DNA from: Micromonospora lupini str. Lupac 08
GTDB lineage: Bacteria > Actinomycetota > Actinomycetes > Mycobacteriales > Micromonosporaceae
Length of the DNA stretch: 64,000 bases
Assembly: GCF_000297395.2 (NCBI RefSeq)
Contig: NZ_HF570108.1
Location: 5,263,196-5,327,195 of the forward strand
Direction: 5' to 3'
Below, piece by piece: positions 27,262 to 34,979 of the stretch. Every line of letters starts with the position of its first letter. The first letter of the stretch is position 1. The notes below the pieces were generated by a model. That model was not told the origin of the DNA. It searched no databases and was given only the letters and a program-made list of their open reading frames with translations. A program made the position numbers and the translations under genes.

Positions 27262-27723
27262 ATGGGGGAGAACGGTTGGCGCTGGAGCGACGCCTGGATC
27301 TTCGTGTCGTTGGTGATCGCGAGCGGGGCCGGGCGGCACCGACGGTCCGCGACCAGTCGTCGGCCGGAGGGCGTACGCCTGACCGACGTGCTGTCCACCG
27401 CCGACCACCTCAACCGGGCGATTCCGCAGCGGCACGAGGTGGAGGTCGCGGTCCAGCGACTGGTCGGCGCGGGTCTGGTCACCGTCGCGGACGGCTGGTT
27501 CCGCATCACCGCGGAGGGTGAGCAGCTCTGGCGGACCCGGCCGCGCGCCGGGGTGGCGACGATGGTGGACACCGTGCAGGGCGTGTTGAGCCGCCGGCAC
27601 GCGCCGGGTCGGGCCGAGTGGATCCTGGACGAGGCCGAGCACGCGGCGGCCGTGCAGGAGTACGCGGTACGGTCGATCCCCACTCCCCGCCGGTCCTCCG
27701 AGGGCCACTCCGGCGGGCACTGA
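27262..27723 (+). CDS. Hypothetical protein, possible winged-helix
   Basis: A 153-residue protein. After a hydrophobic start (SDAWIFVSLVIASGAG), residues ~40-95 (VRLTDVLSTADHLNRAIPQRHEVEVAVQRLVGAGLVTV) have the pattern of a winged-helix domain: helices, then a wing-like DGWFRITAEGEQLW. The tail is Arg/Ser/Gly-rich. No named family was recognised. A DNA-binding or structural role is an inference. It stands alone, 101 bp after yczE and convergent with a GNAT gene. Confidence 0.65.
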   Translation: MGENGWRWSDAWIFVSLVIASGAGRHRRSATSRRPEGVRLTDVLSTADHLNRAIPQRHEVEVAVQRLVGAGLVTVADGWFRITAEGEQLWRTRPRAGVATMVDTVQGVLSRRHAPGRAEWILDEAEHAAAVQEYAVRSIPTPRRSSEGHSGGH

Positions 27724-27780
27724 GCGCCCGGAGATCGCAGGCTTCTGGAGACGTTCGGCGTCGCGGACGCGGGCCGGCAG

Positions 27781-28323
27781 TCAGCAACGCTGGACCGGCG
27801 CTGCCGATAGCGGCAGGAGAAGCAGGTGCATGGGTGTTCCGTCGGGCATCGCTGACCCACCGACCTGCTGCCAACCCGCGCGCTGGTAGATGGCGCGGGC
27901 GGGTGCTGCCGGGTTGGACGCGAGGGTCGCCCACGGTTCGGACCGCCCGTCGAGGAGCCGGCGCATGAGTTCCGCGCCGATGCCCTCACCCCGCCGATCG
28001 GGGTGCACGACCCACTCCATCACCGCGAACTTGTCGGCGTTCCGGACGTGGGCGGGCGGCTCGGTGTCGGCGCGCGTCCACCACCGGCCGGCGGGCATCG
28101 TCCACCCATAGGCCGCACCAACCAGTCCGCCCGCGTCGTCGGCGGCGACGAGTGTGAACCCGGGGCGCTGCGTTTCGGCGGGCAAGCCGTTGGCGAACCC
28201 GACCACCTGCTCCGGTCCCTCGTTGTACGGCGGCTCCGCGTAGACGACCGCGTACAGGCCGACCAGCGCCGGAAACACAGCGATAGCCGATCCGGGGTTG
28301 TGCGCGGTGTACGTCACGGGCAT
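27781..28323 (-). CDS. GNAT-family N-acetyltransferase
   Basis: A 180-residue single-domain GNAT. The acetyl-CoA motif is WVVHPDRRGEGIGAELMRRLL (about residues 104-124), with a final AIYQRAGWQQVG strand-helix. The N-terminus (NEGPEQVVGFANGL) resembles the small GNAT proteins often found in actinomycete accessory regions. The substrate is unknown. It starts 11 bp after the XRE regulator's stop, so both are probably on one mRNA. Confidence 0.85.
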   Translation of the reverse strand: MPVTYTAHNPGSAIAVFPALVGLYAVVYAEPPYNEGPEQVVGFANGLPAETQRPGFTLVAADDAGGLVGAAYGWTMPAGRWWTRADTEPPAHVRNADKFAVMEWVVHPDRRGEGIGAELMRRLLDGRSEPWATLASNPAAPARAIYQRAGWQQVGGSAMPDGTPMHLLLLPLSAAPVQRC

Positions 28324-28334
28324 CGCGGGAGACC

Positions 28335-29552
28335 TTAGGCGTAAACCCGGTCGGCGAGTTCAACGAACGCGGTCCGAGACCGCTCCGTTGTGGGTACGGC
28401 GGTCGTGACCTGCGTGGCCACCGACCGCAGCAGGTGGTTGTGCAGGTGGGCTGGGAGCGCATCAAGGGTGTCGGCGGCGTGCCGCAATCCGTCGGGAATG
28501 TGCCCGCCACGGATCAGCCGGGCAGCCTGGTGCAGTTGCACCTGCGCACGTAGCCGGGTCTGCGAGGCGGGATACAGGCCGAGGGCCAGATCCTGCGCGA
28601 CCTCGGCTTCGGCCAGCCGGCCGGCGTGGGTGTACACCCAGGATTCGGTGTGGCGGACCCGATGCTCCGGCCACCCCCACAGCGACTCCACGTCGCTCAC
28701 GATCAAGGACGGCAACCGCGGAGCGAGGTCGACGAGTTGCCGCACCGTCGCCACCGCCTCCGCATGCCGCCCGGCCAACGAGAGGGCCTGGGCCCGGCCA
28801 GCGAGTAGTCCACACGCGGCTGACGTGGCCTGCCGACCCAGCAGGGGCAGCACCTCGTCCGACAGGGCGACGACCGCCGATGGTGGTCGTCCGTCGTAGC
28901 AGCCGTTCACCACATCCCAAGCCCGCACCAACACCCGGGTCTCGGTGTCCTCGGACTGGTCGGCGATCCGATGGGCGGTCTGCCACCAGCGCCGACCCAT
29001 CACGACCTGGCCTGACGCGACAAGGCTCAACGCGACGATGACGGACAGGCGCGCAGCAGCCCGCAGGAGACCAGGTCGACGCGCGCCAGGGTCGGCGGCA
29101 ATCTGGTGTTGCAGCACCGTCAGGTCGGCACTCAGATGGGCCATCAACGCGGGACGGGGTTGCCGGTAGTAGCCGTGGCCGTAGTCGGCCGCAATCTGGT
29201 CCCACTCGTCATGGCCGGGGGTCGCCGCGTCGCTGAGGCCGTGGCGAAGGGCCTCCAATCCAGCCAGGGGCGCGACGGCAGGGGCGGCGGCCAACGCCGT
29301 CATGGCACGCAGCATGGTGCGCCGGTGCAGGTCGGTGACACCGGCCCGCTCGCTCCGGTACGCCTCGACGAGCGCGCCGTCGGCGTCCAGTGCCCGGTCG
29401 CAGGCCGTGACCAGCGCCTCGGTGGGGCGGCGGTCACCGCGTTCCACCTGAGAGATGTGGCTGTACTGGAAATGGATGATCGCACCGAGCTGTCGCAGGG
29501 ACAGTTCAGCGTTCTCCCGATGCTGCCTGAGCAGCTTCCCGAAAGCGTCCAT
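28335..29552 (-). CDS. XRE-family regulator with TPR-like C-terminal domain
   Basis: A 405-residue protein. Residues ~5-60 form a helix-turn-helix domain (LLRQHRENAELSLRQLGAIIHFQYSHISQVERGDRRP). The remaining ~330 residues are an all-helical, TPR-like region ending LADRVYA. This layout is common in actinomycete regulators located beside DUF397 proteins (WhiJ/BldB-related context). The frame is open to 30209, but ATG 29552 is chosen because GGGAG lies 7 nt upstream and the HTH starts at once. It is divergent from two small genes. Confidence 0.88.
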   Translation of the reverse strand: MDAFGKLLRQHRENAELSLRQLGAIIHFQYSHISQVERGDRRPTEALVTACDRALDADGALVEAYRSERAGVTDLHRRTMLRAMTALAAAPAVAPLAGLEALRHGLSDAATPGHDEWDQIAADYGHGYYRQPRPALMAHLSADLTVLQHQIAADPGARRPGLLRAAARLSVIVALSLVASGQVVMGRRWWQTAHRIADQSEDTETRVLVRAWDVVNGCYDGRPPSAVVALSDEVLPLLGRQATSAACGLLAGRAQALSLAGRHAEAVATVRQLVDLAPRLPSLIVSDVESLWGWPEHRVRHTESWVYTHAGRLAEAEVAQDLALGLYPASQTRLRAQVQLHQAARLIRGGHIPDGLRHAADTLDALPAHLHNHLLRSVATQVTTAVPTTERSRTAFVELADRVYA

Positions 29553-29726
29553 CGTCGGCTCCCAGCGTGTGCAGGAACGTGTGCACACCGCGCACGCCTG
29601 CCGTATGGGCAGCATATCGGCCACTCTCGGCGTATCAGCCCACCTGGCACAGCAGCTTCCAGCGGGAGTAACGGGAATGGTCGCTCGGTCGGCTGGTGCC
29701 CATATCCCCCTGCCTCGGAGCCGAGC

Positions 29727-29975
29727 ATGACCGACAGACTTCATGTGCCTGCGGGCACCCTGCTGCACTTGCTGGCATGGGAGATCACCCCCAATCCCAC
29801 CAACCGCGACGAACTGGTGTGGACGGTGGTCGTAGACCAGCAGCCGGTCGGCGGCATGGTTCGGATGCGAGGGCACACGTGTGCTGGCCCCGTACCGGGC
29901 TGTGCCGGCGGGTGGTGCTTCGAAGCGCAGGTCTCGGTCGCGGCGGTCCGCGCGAACATGGGTGGAGCCCGGTGA
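29727..29975 (+). CDS. Small Cys-containing hypothetical protein (82 aa)
   Basis: An 82-residue protein (MTDRLHVPAG...) with three cysteines spaced C-x6-C-x4-C near residues 51-64 and conserved-looking aromatic strands (LLAWEI, VWTVVVDQQPVGG). No family was recognised. Its TGA overlaps the GTG of the next small gene (GTGA), so the two are coupled. It faces away from the XRE regulator, whose promoter must share the 174-bp gap. Confidence 0.6.
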   Translation: MTDRLHVPAGTLLHLLAWEITPNPTNRDELVWTVVVDQQPVGGMVRMRGHTCAGPVPGCAGGWCFEAQVSVAAVRANMGGAR

Positions 29976-30517
29976 CTGCACCCGCCGCCGAACTACTGGC
30001 CCGCTGGTGGCGGATTCTGGCTGAGCATGAGCAGCGACACGGGCGATGCCCGATCTGCGGCACCCGCGCACGGTGCTGGGAACGGGCGGAAGCGTTCGCG
30101 AATCTGATCGCGCACGACGCGTACCAAATGGGCCCACCGTCACCGCGTGCCGAAGCCGGCGGTTCACCGCCAGCCGCGTCCCCAACCTCCATGGCAGAAC
30201 ACCTAGCACGACGGCAGCTTGAGGCCGATCAAGGACCTCGGTGTTTGAGTCGCACGGATCAGGGCCGCAGGCCCGCGTCCTTGAGCCCGCCGATGAATGC
30301 CATCCATTGTGGGGCGGTCACGACCAGCGAGGGGCCGCGCGGGTCTTTGGAGTCACGGATACCGACTGCGTGCAAAGCCAAAGCGACCTCGACGCACTGT
30401 GCGTTCTCGTTCAGGCTACGGCTGCTCTTGCGCCAGATAGCGGTGGTCAGGAAATCACGGTTCATGTGGTCTCCCTACCACGGGTTGGTGGGTGGCGTTG
30501 GTACCAGTCAAGCGTAG
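29972..30517 (+). CDS. Hypothetical protein with Cys motif; 3' part overlaps DUF397 gene
   Basis: From the GTG at 29972 the frame stays open for 181 residues. The first ~85 look like a real protein: LLARWWRILAEHEQRHG, then a C-P-I-C...C motif (possible zinc knuckle) and ERAEAFANLIAHDAYQMG. From about 30240 the frame runs antisense through the DUF397 gene and its composition is less protein-like, so the natural protein may be shorter in relatives. The start is coupled to the gene before it. Function unknown. Confidence 0.5.
   Translation: MTAPAAELLARWWRILAEHEQRHGRCPICGTRARCWERAEAFANLIAHDAYQMGPPSPRAEAGGSPPAASPTSMAEHLARRQLEADQGPRCLSRTDQGRRPASLSPPMNAIHCGAVTTSEGPRGSLESRIPTACKAKATSTHCAFSFRLRLLLRQIAVVRKSRFMWSPYHGLVGGVGTSQA
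30259..30465 (-). CDS. DUF397 protein
   Basis: A 68-residue protein with all DUF397 marks: A-x-W-R-K-S-S-R-S near the N-terminus, C-V-E-V-A, V/I-R-D-S-K-D-P-x-G-P, and a W-x-x-F near the end. DUF397 proteins are small actinobacterial partners of XRE regulators (as in the whiJ and bldB-like loci) and are thought to modulate them by direct contact. The XRE gene is 0.7 kb away on the same strand. A GTAGGGAG site precedes the ATG. Confidence 0.92.
   Translation of the reverse strand: MNRDFLTTAIWRKSSRSLNENAQCVEVALALHAVGIRDSKDPRGPSLVVTAPQWMAFIGGLKDAGLRP
30511..30516 (-). promoter_or_regulatory. Candidate -10 hexamer of DUF397 gene
   Basis: TACGCT on the minus strand, 45 bp before the ATG. It is flanked by CAAG/CTTG half-sites that could bind the XRE regulator. 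This is an assignment from pattern only. Confidence 0.35.
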
Positions 30518-30641
30518 GTCACTTGGGACTTGCGTTGAAGCAGGAGACATCGACGACATGGGGGGTACCACGTGCGCGGGGGCGAGGGTGGACCGAGCTG
30601 GGGCGTTGGACCGAGCGATAGGGACGTCGACCAGAAGTCGG

Positions 30642-31409
30642 CTAGCGCACCGGGTGACCGCTGCGGCGCAGCGCGTCCTTGACCTCGCCCACCGTCAGCT
30701 CGCCGAAGTGGAAGACGCTCGCGGCGAGCACCGCGTCGGCGCCGGCCCCGATCGCGGGCGGGAAGTGCGCCACCTCGCCGGCCCCACCGCTGGCCACGAC
30801 CGGCACGTCCACCACGGCCCGCACCGCGCCGATCAGCTCCAGGTCGAAGCCCGCCTTGGTGCCGTCGGCGTCCATCGAGTTGAGCAGGATCTCCCCCGCG
30901 CCCAGCTCGGCCACCTGCCGCGCCCAGCGCACCGCGTCGAGGCCGGTGCCGCGCCGACCGCCGTGGGTGGTGACCTCGAACCCGCTGGGCGTGCCGCCGG
31001 CCGGGGCACGGCGTACGTCGAGGGAGAGCACGAGCACCTGCCGACCGAACCGGTCGGCGATCTCGGCGATCAGCTCCGGCCGTGCGATGGCGGCGGTGTT
31101 CACGCCCACCTTGTCGGCGCCCGCGCGCAGCAGCGTGTCGACGTCGCCGACCTGCCGGACCCCACCGCCGACGGTAAGCGGGATGAAGACCGACTCGGCG
31201 GTGCGGCGCACCACGTCGAGCATGGTGCCCCGGTCGCTGGAGGAGGCGGTGACGTCGAGGAAGGTCAGCTCGTCGGCGCCGGCCCGGTCGTACGCGGCGG
31301 CCAGCTCCACGGGGTCGCCGGCGTCCCGCAGGTCGAGGAAGTTGACCCCCTTGACCACCCGCCCGGCGTCCACGTCGAGACAGGGGATCACGCGCACCGC
31401 CACCGTCAT
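30642..31409 (-). CDS. hisF: Imidazole glycerol phosphate synthase, cyclase subunit
   Basis: With HisH it converts PRFAR to imidazole glycerol phosphate and AICAR, using ammonia tunnelled from HisH. The 255-residue barrel has catalytic Asp12 (P-C-L-D-V-D-x-G-R-V-V-K-G) and Asp131 (L-S-L-D), plus the phosphate loops VGGGVR and SGGAGEV. ATG at 31409; a TAGGGT hexamer lies 6 nt upstream, so hisF has its own leaderless promoter although it shares orientation with the other his genes 2.5 kb away. Confidence 0.98.
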   Translation of the reverse strand: MTVAVRVIPCLDVDAGRVVKGVNFLDLRDAGDPVELAAAYDRAGADELTFLDVTASSSDRGTMLDVVRRTAESVFIPLTVGGGVRQVGDVDTLLRAGADKVGVNTAAIARPELIAEIADRFGRQVLVLSLDVRRAPAGGTPSGFEVTTHGGRRGTGLDAVRWARQVAELGAGEILLNSMDADGTKAGFDLELIGAVRAVVDVPVVASGGAGEVAHFPPAIGAGADAVLAASVFHFGELTVGEVKDALRRSGHPVR

Positions 31410-31415
31410 GCCGTC

Positions 31416-31421
31416 ACCCTA
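31416..31421 (-). promoter_or_regulatory. -10 hexamer of hisF (leaderless)
   Basis: TAGGGT on the minus strand, 6 nt before the hisF ATG. It indicates that hisF need not rely on read-through from the oxidoreductase gene upstream. Confidence 0.55.
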
Positions 31422-31482
31422 TCCTCCACGTGAGGCGCGGCGGCCGACCCGACCGGGCCGACCGCCGCGCACCACGCACCGA

Positions 31483-32481
31483 TCACAGACGAACGAGCAT
31501 CTTGCCCAGGTTCTCGCCGCGCAGCAGGCCGAGGAACGCCGCCGGGGCGTTCTCGATGCCGTCGACGACCGTCTCGTCGTAGGAGAGCGTGCCCTCGCGC
31601 AGCCAGCCCGCGACGTCGCGGACGAACGCGTCCCGCAGGTGGTTGTGGTCACGGACCAGGAAGCCGCGCAGGGTGAGCCGCTTGCCGATGACCAGGGACA
31701 GGTTGCGGGGCGCGGCGGGCGGCTCGGTGTCGTTGTACTGGGCGATCATGCCGCAGATGGCGGCCCGGCCGTGCAGGTTCATGGCCGAGATCGCCGCCTC
31801 CAGGTGGTCGCCGCCGACGTTGTCGAAGTAGACGTCGACGCCGTCCGGGGCGGCGGCCCGCAGCGAGTCGCGGACCGGCCCGTCGTGGTAGTCGAACGCG
31901 GCGTCGAAGCCCAGCGCCCGCAGCCGCTCGACCTTGGCGGCCGAGCCGGCGCTGCCGATCACCCGACCCGCGCCCTTCAGCTTGGCGATCTGGCCCACCA
32001 GGCTGCCGACCGAGCCGGCCGCGGCGGAGACGAAGACCGTCTCGCCGGGCTTCATCGCGGCGACCTCCAGCAGACCGGCGTACGCGGTCAGCCCGGGCAT
32101 GCCGAGCACGCTGAGGTACGCGCTGGCCGGGGCGAGGGCCGGGTCGACCTGCCGGGCGGCACCGGCGTCGAGCAGCGCGTACTCCCGCCAGCCCAGCCCG
32201 TGCAGGACGGTGTCGCCGACCGCGACGTCGGCCGACTCGCTGGCCACCACCTCGCCGATCGCGGCCCCGTCGAGCGGGGCGTCGAGGGCGAACGGCGGCA
32301 CGTACGACTTGACGTCGTTCATCCGTCCCCGCATGTACGGGTCGACGGACATGAACTGGTTGCGGACCACGATCTGGCCCGGTCCGGGCGTCGGGACGTC
32401 GGTCTCGACGAGTCGGAAGGTGTCCTCGGTGGGCCAGCCCTCGGGGCGGCTCGCCAGGTGGATCTCGCGGTTGCTGGTCAT
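31483..32481 (-). CDS. NADP-dependent zinc-less medium-chain oxidoreductase (PTGR/CurA type)
   Basis: A 332-residue MDR-superfamily enzyme. The N-terminal GroES-like part has FMSVDPYMRGRM, characteristic of the leukotriene B4 dehydrogenase / 2-alkenal reductase group; the cofactor loop AAAGSVGSLVGQIAK lies near residue 155. No structural or catalytic zinc ligands are seen. It probably reduces alpha,beta-unsaturated carbonyls with NADPH. It sits 47 bp after ohr, which fits detoxifying aldehydes formed during organic peroxide stress. The ATG follows GAGAGGAC. Confidence 0.9.
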   Translation of the reverse strand: MTSNREIHLASRPEGWPTEDTFRLVETDVPTPGPGQIVVRNQFMSVDPYMRGRMNDVKSYVPPFALDAPLDGAAIGEVVASESADVAVGDTVLHGLGWREYALLDAGAARQVDPALAPASAYLSVLGMPGLTAYAGLLEVAAMKPGETVFVSAAAGSVGSLVGQIAKLKGAGRVIGSAGSAAKVERLRALGFDAAFDYHDGPVRDSLRAAAPDGVDVYFDNVGGDHLEAAISAMNLHGRAAICGMIAQYNDTEPPAAPRNLSLVIGKRLTLRGFLVRDHNHLRDAFVRDVAGWLREGTLSYDETVVDGIENAPAAFLGLLRGENLGKMLVRL

Positions 32482-32528
32482 CGGGTGGTCGTCCTCTCGT
32501 CCGCGGTCGGGGTCCAGGTCCGCGGGCG

Positions 32529-32960
32529 TCAGGCGGCCAGGGTCTCGCGGACGGTCAGCGCGACGTCGATGTTGCCGCGGGTGGCGTTGGAGTACGGGCA
32601 GACCTGGTGGGCCTGCTCGACGAGCTGCTCGGCGGCGTCGCGGGCGACGGCGGGCAGGTCGACGACGAGCCGCACGGTGAGACCGAAGCCGCCGCTGCCG
32701 TTCGGGCCGATGCCGACCTCGGCGGCGACGACGGAGTCGCTCACGTCGGCCTTGGCGCGGCGGGCCACCAGGCGCAGGGCGCTGTGGAAGCAGGCCGCGT
32801 AGCCGGCGGCGAAGAGCTGCTCGGGGTTGGCGGCGCCACCCGCGCCACCCATCTCCTTCGGCACCGCCAGGTCGAGCGCGAGGGTGCCGTCGGAGGTCTC
32901 GACGTGGCCGTCGCGGCCGTCGCCGGTGGCGGTCGCGGACGCGGTGTAGAGAGCCTGCAT
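32529..32960 (-). CDS. ohr: Organic hydroperoxide resistance protein
   Basis: A 143-residue thiol peroxidase that reduces organic and fatty-acid hydroperoxides with lipoyl-type thiols. The catalytic Cys57 (A-A-C-F-H-S-A-L) and resolving Cys121 (V-C-P-Y-S-N-A-T-R) are both present. ATG 32960 (MQALYTASAT) is preferred: AGGAG lies 11 nt before it. A GTG at 32969 overlapping the ohrR stop is possible but sits only 2 nt after that site. The gene is co-transcribed with ohrR. Confidence 0.96.
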   Translation of the reverse strand: MQALYTASATATGDGRDGHVETSDGTLALDLAVPKEMGGAGGAANPEQLFAAGYAACFHSALRLVARRAKADVSDSVVAAEVGIGPNGSGGFGLTVRLVVDLPAVARDAAEQLVEQAHQVCPYSNATRGNIDVALTVRETLAA

Positions 32961-32965
32961 GAGAG

Positions 32966-33412
32966 TCACTGCTCCTTCTGTCGGTGGATGGTGTCGGTGA
33001 CCCGGGTGAGGGTGTCGCGCAGCGCGACGAGCTCACCGATGCCCAGACCGGTGGCCTGCGCGATCCGCAGCGGGACGTCGCACACCTGCTCCCGCAGCGC
33101 CCGGCCCCGCTCGGTGAGGCCCACCTCGACCCGCCGCTCGTCGCGCGCCGACCGCCGCCGCACCACCAGGCCCGCCCCCTCCAGCCGCTTGAGCAGCGGG
33201 GAGAGCGTGCCGGAGTCCAACCGCAGCTCGGTGCCCAGCTCGGACACCGTGGGCGCGTCGTCGGGGCGTTCCCAGAGCACCAGCAGCACCAGGTACTGCG
33301 GGTAGGTCAGCCCCAACTCGTCGAGGATCGGCCGGTACACGTCGGTCAGGGCGCGCGACGCGGCGTAGAGCGCGAAGCACACCTGTCGGCGCAGCACCAG
33401 GTCATCGGTCAC
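32966..33412 (-). CDS. ohrR: Organic peroxide-sensing MarR-family repressor
   Basis: A 148-residue MarR protein. The peroxide-sensing Cys is at position 12 (R-R-Q-V-C-F-A-L-Y-A-A-S-R), as in OhrR; a winged helix follows with LRLDSGTLSPLLKRLE as recognition helix. Oxidation of Cys12 should release it from DNA. The GTG at 33412 is set by TACGGT 6 nt upstream; the frame is open further to 33445. A perfect 18-bp palindrome covers the -35 region, consistent with autorepression of ohrR-ohr. Confidence 0.94.
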   Translation of the reverse strand: MTDDLVLRRQVCFALYAASRALTDVYRPILDELGLTYPQYLVLLVLWERPDDAPTVSELGTELRLDSGTLSPLLKRLEGAGLVVRRRSARDERRVEVGLTERGRALREQVCDVPLRIAQATGLGIGELVALRDTLTRVTDTIHRQKEQ

Positions 33413-33418
33413 CCGTGA

Positions 33419-33424
33419 ACCGTA
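33419..33424 (-). promoter_or_regulatory. -10 hexamer of ohrR (leaderless)
   Basis: TACGGT on the minus strand, 6 nt before the GTG start. A TTGTGC at 33447-33442, 17 bp further upstream, would be the -35 and lies within the operator palindrome. Confidence 0.6.
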
Positions 33425-33433
33425 GCCCGCAAT

Positions 33434-33451
33434 TAAGTTGTGCACAACTTA
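33434..33451. promoter_or_regulatory. OhrR operator, perfect 18-bp palindrome
   Basis: TAAGTTGTGCACAACTTA is fully symmetric and overlaps the presumed -35 element of ohrR. Its shape (TAnnnTTGTnnACAAnnnTA-like) resembles OhrR sites known in other bacteria. It lies between ohrR and ridA. Confidence 0.85.
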
Positions 33452-33490
33452 TCGGGCCGCAACGCGACAGTGACGAGGCCCACCGCCGGC

Positions 33491-33880
33491 TCAGCGGTCG
33501 CCGACGTACGCCTCCAACTCCACCTCGACCAGATGCTCCGGATCCAGCAGGCCCGCCACCACCACGAGCGTCGCCACCGGCCGGACCGCACCGAAGACCA
33601 CGTTGTGCGCCCGACCCACCTCGTCGGCGTGCAGCCGGTCGGTCACGTACATCCGGGTCCGGACGACGTCACCCGGCTCCACGCCCACCTCGGCGAGCGC
33701 CGCCAGCCCGATCCGCAACGCCTGGGCGGTCTGCGCGGCGGCGTCCCCGACGTGCACCACCCGGCCGTCCACAGTGGCCGTGCAGCCAGCCGTCAGGGCC
33801 AGGTCACCGGCCCGGACCACCCGGGAGTAGCCGTACTGCTGCTCCCACGCACCCCCCGAGCCCAGCCGGGTGACCGTCAC
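33491..33880 (-). CDS. RidA/YjgF-family protein
   Basis: A 129-residue RidA-like protein; the family hydrolyses reactive enamine/imine intermediates from PLP enzymes. The conserved Arg lies in V-V-R-T-R-M-Y-V-T-D, but the usual C-terminal ...E-x-E-A-x-A pattern reads VEVELEAYVG. The GTG at 33880-33878 overlaps the priA stop (GTGA), so it is coupled to histidine synthesis. A longer frame to 34051 would overlap priA heavily and is rejected. Placement beside hisC/hisB fits a clean-up role, as inference. Confidence 0.85.
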   Translation of the reverse strand: MTVTRLGSGGAWEQQYGYSRVVRAGDLALTAGCTATVDGRVVHVGDAAAQTAQALRIGLAALAEVGVEPGDVVRTRMYVTDRLHADEVGRAHNVVFGAVRPVATLVVVAGLLDPEHLVEVELEAYVGDR

Positions 33881-34602
33881 GCCTCGGCCAACGTGCGCAA
33901 CGCCTCGGCCACCGTGAACGCGCCCGCGTACAGCGCCTTGCCGGCGATCACGCCCTCCACGCCCAGCGGCTCCAACGTGGCCAACGCCCGCAGGTCGTCC
34001 AGGGTGGACACCCCACCCGAGGCGATCACCGGCCGGTCGGTACGCGCGCACACCTCGCGCAGCAGCTCCAGGTTCGGCCCGCGCATCGTGCCGTCCTTGG
34101 TGATGTCGGTGACCACGTACCGCGTGGCGCCCGCCTTGTCCAGGCGCTCCAGCACCTCGTACAGGTCACCGCCGTCACGGGTCCAGCCCCGCGCGGACAG
34201 CGTCTGACCGCGTACGTCCAACCCGATGGCGACCCGGTCGCCGTACTCCCCCACCACCCGGTCGCACCACTCCGGGTTCTCCAGAGCGGCGGTGCCGATG
34301 TTCACCCGGCTCGCCCCGGTGCCCAGTGCCGCGCGCAGCGACTCGTCGTCACGGATGCCACCGGACAACTCCACCTGTACGTCCAACTGGCGCACCACCT
34401 CGGCGAGCAGGTGCGCGTTGGTGCCCCGGCCGAACGCCGCGTCCAGGTCGACCAGGTGGATCCACTCGGCGCCGTCGCGCTGCCACGCCAGCGCCGCGTC
34501 CAGAGGCTCGCCGTAGATGCTCTCGCTTCCGACGGCGCCCTGCACGAGCCGGACGGCCCGGCCGTCGGCGACATCCACGGCGGGTAACAGGGTGAGACTC
34601 AA
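33877..34602 (-). CDS. priA: Bifunctional HisA/TrpF isomerase (PriA)
   Basis: Isomerises ProFAR in histidine synthesis and, in actinobacteria, also phosphoribosyl anthranilate in tryptophan synthesis. The 241-residue barrel has Asp10 (P-A-V-D-V), the general acid Asp170 (D-I-T-K-D-G) and the R138-G-W140 motif that corresponds to Arg143/Trp145 of Mycobacterium PriA, used for the TrpF reaction. No separate trpF is seen among the trp genes here. The start is TTG at 34602 behind GAGGAG. The stop overlaps ridA. Confidence 0.95.
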   Translation of the reverse strand: MSLTLLPAVDVADGRAVRLVQGAVGSESIYGEPLDAALAWQRDGAEWIHLVDLDAAFGRGTNAHLLAEVVRQLDVQVELSGGIRDDESLRAALGTGASRVNIGTAALENPEWCDRVVGEYGDRVAIGLDVRGQTLSARGWTRDGGDLYEVLERLDKAGATRYVVTDITKDGTMRGPNLELLREVCARTDRPVIASGGVSTLDDLRALATLEPLGVEGVIAGKALYAGAFTVAEALRTLAEA

Positions 34603-34616
34603 CGTCTTCTCCTCGA

Positions 34617-34940
34617 TCAGGTACGACGGTCCAGAGCGATCACCACGATCGCCGGCAGTACGAGCAGCAACAGCACGATAAGCGCGACACGCAGCGCCAG
34701 ATCGTCGACGAACGTCCAGATCAGGATCAGCGCCGCCCCGGTGAGCAGCACGATAGCCGCCCGCTCACCCCGCGTGTGCCGAGCCAGCCGGCCCGTGCGG
34801 CCCCGCCGCAACTGTGGCGTCAACCGGCGGACCACCGCGCGGCGGCGCTGCCGACGCGCCACCCGGCGCTGGCGGGCCGCCCGCTCCCGCGCCAGGACCG
34901 CCTCACGTTCCGCCCGCCGACGGGCCCGCTCCCGGCTCAC
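34617..34940 (-). CDS. Small Arg-rich membrane protein (107 aa)
   Basis: The first ~55 residues are extremely Arg-rich (ERARRRAEREAVLARERAARQRR...), followed by two membrane spans at about residues 61-78 and 83-102 and a short end. The layout suggests a cytoplasmic basic helix anchored in the membrane. No family name was recognised. It is placed between hisH and priA, 14 bp before the latter's start, so it is co-expressed with histidine enzymes. Function unknown. Confidence 0.75.
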   Translation of the reverse strand: MSRERARRRAEREAVLARERAARQRRVARRQRRRAVVRRLTPQLRRGRTGRLARHTRGERAAIVLLTGAALILIWTFVDDLALRVALIVLLLLVLPAIVVIALDRRT

Positions 34941-34979
34941 CGCGACGCCCGCCCGCCGGACACCGGGCGGTGCCGGCGC

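Noticed and set aside
28335..30209. 624-residue version of the XRE regulator
   Set aside because: The first ~220 residues are low-quality sequence crossing the small + strand genes; the HTH starts right after the ATG at 29552 with a ribosome site.
30511..30640. Small + strand frame from 30492 toward hisF
   Set aside because: It is antisense to hisF for most of its length and has no recognisable product.
33491..34051. 186-residue version of RidA
   Set aside because: The added N-terminus is Arg/Gly-rich and lies wholly in priA; the GTG at 33880 with GTGA overlap is the natural start.
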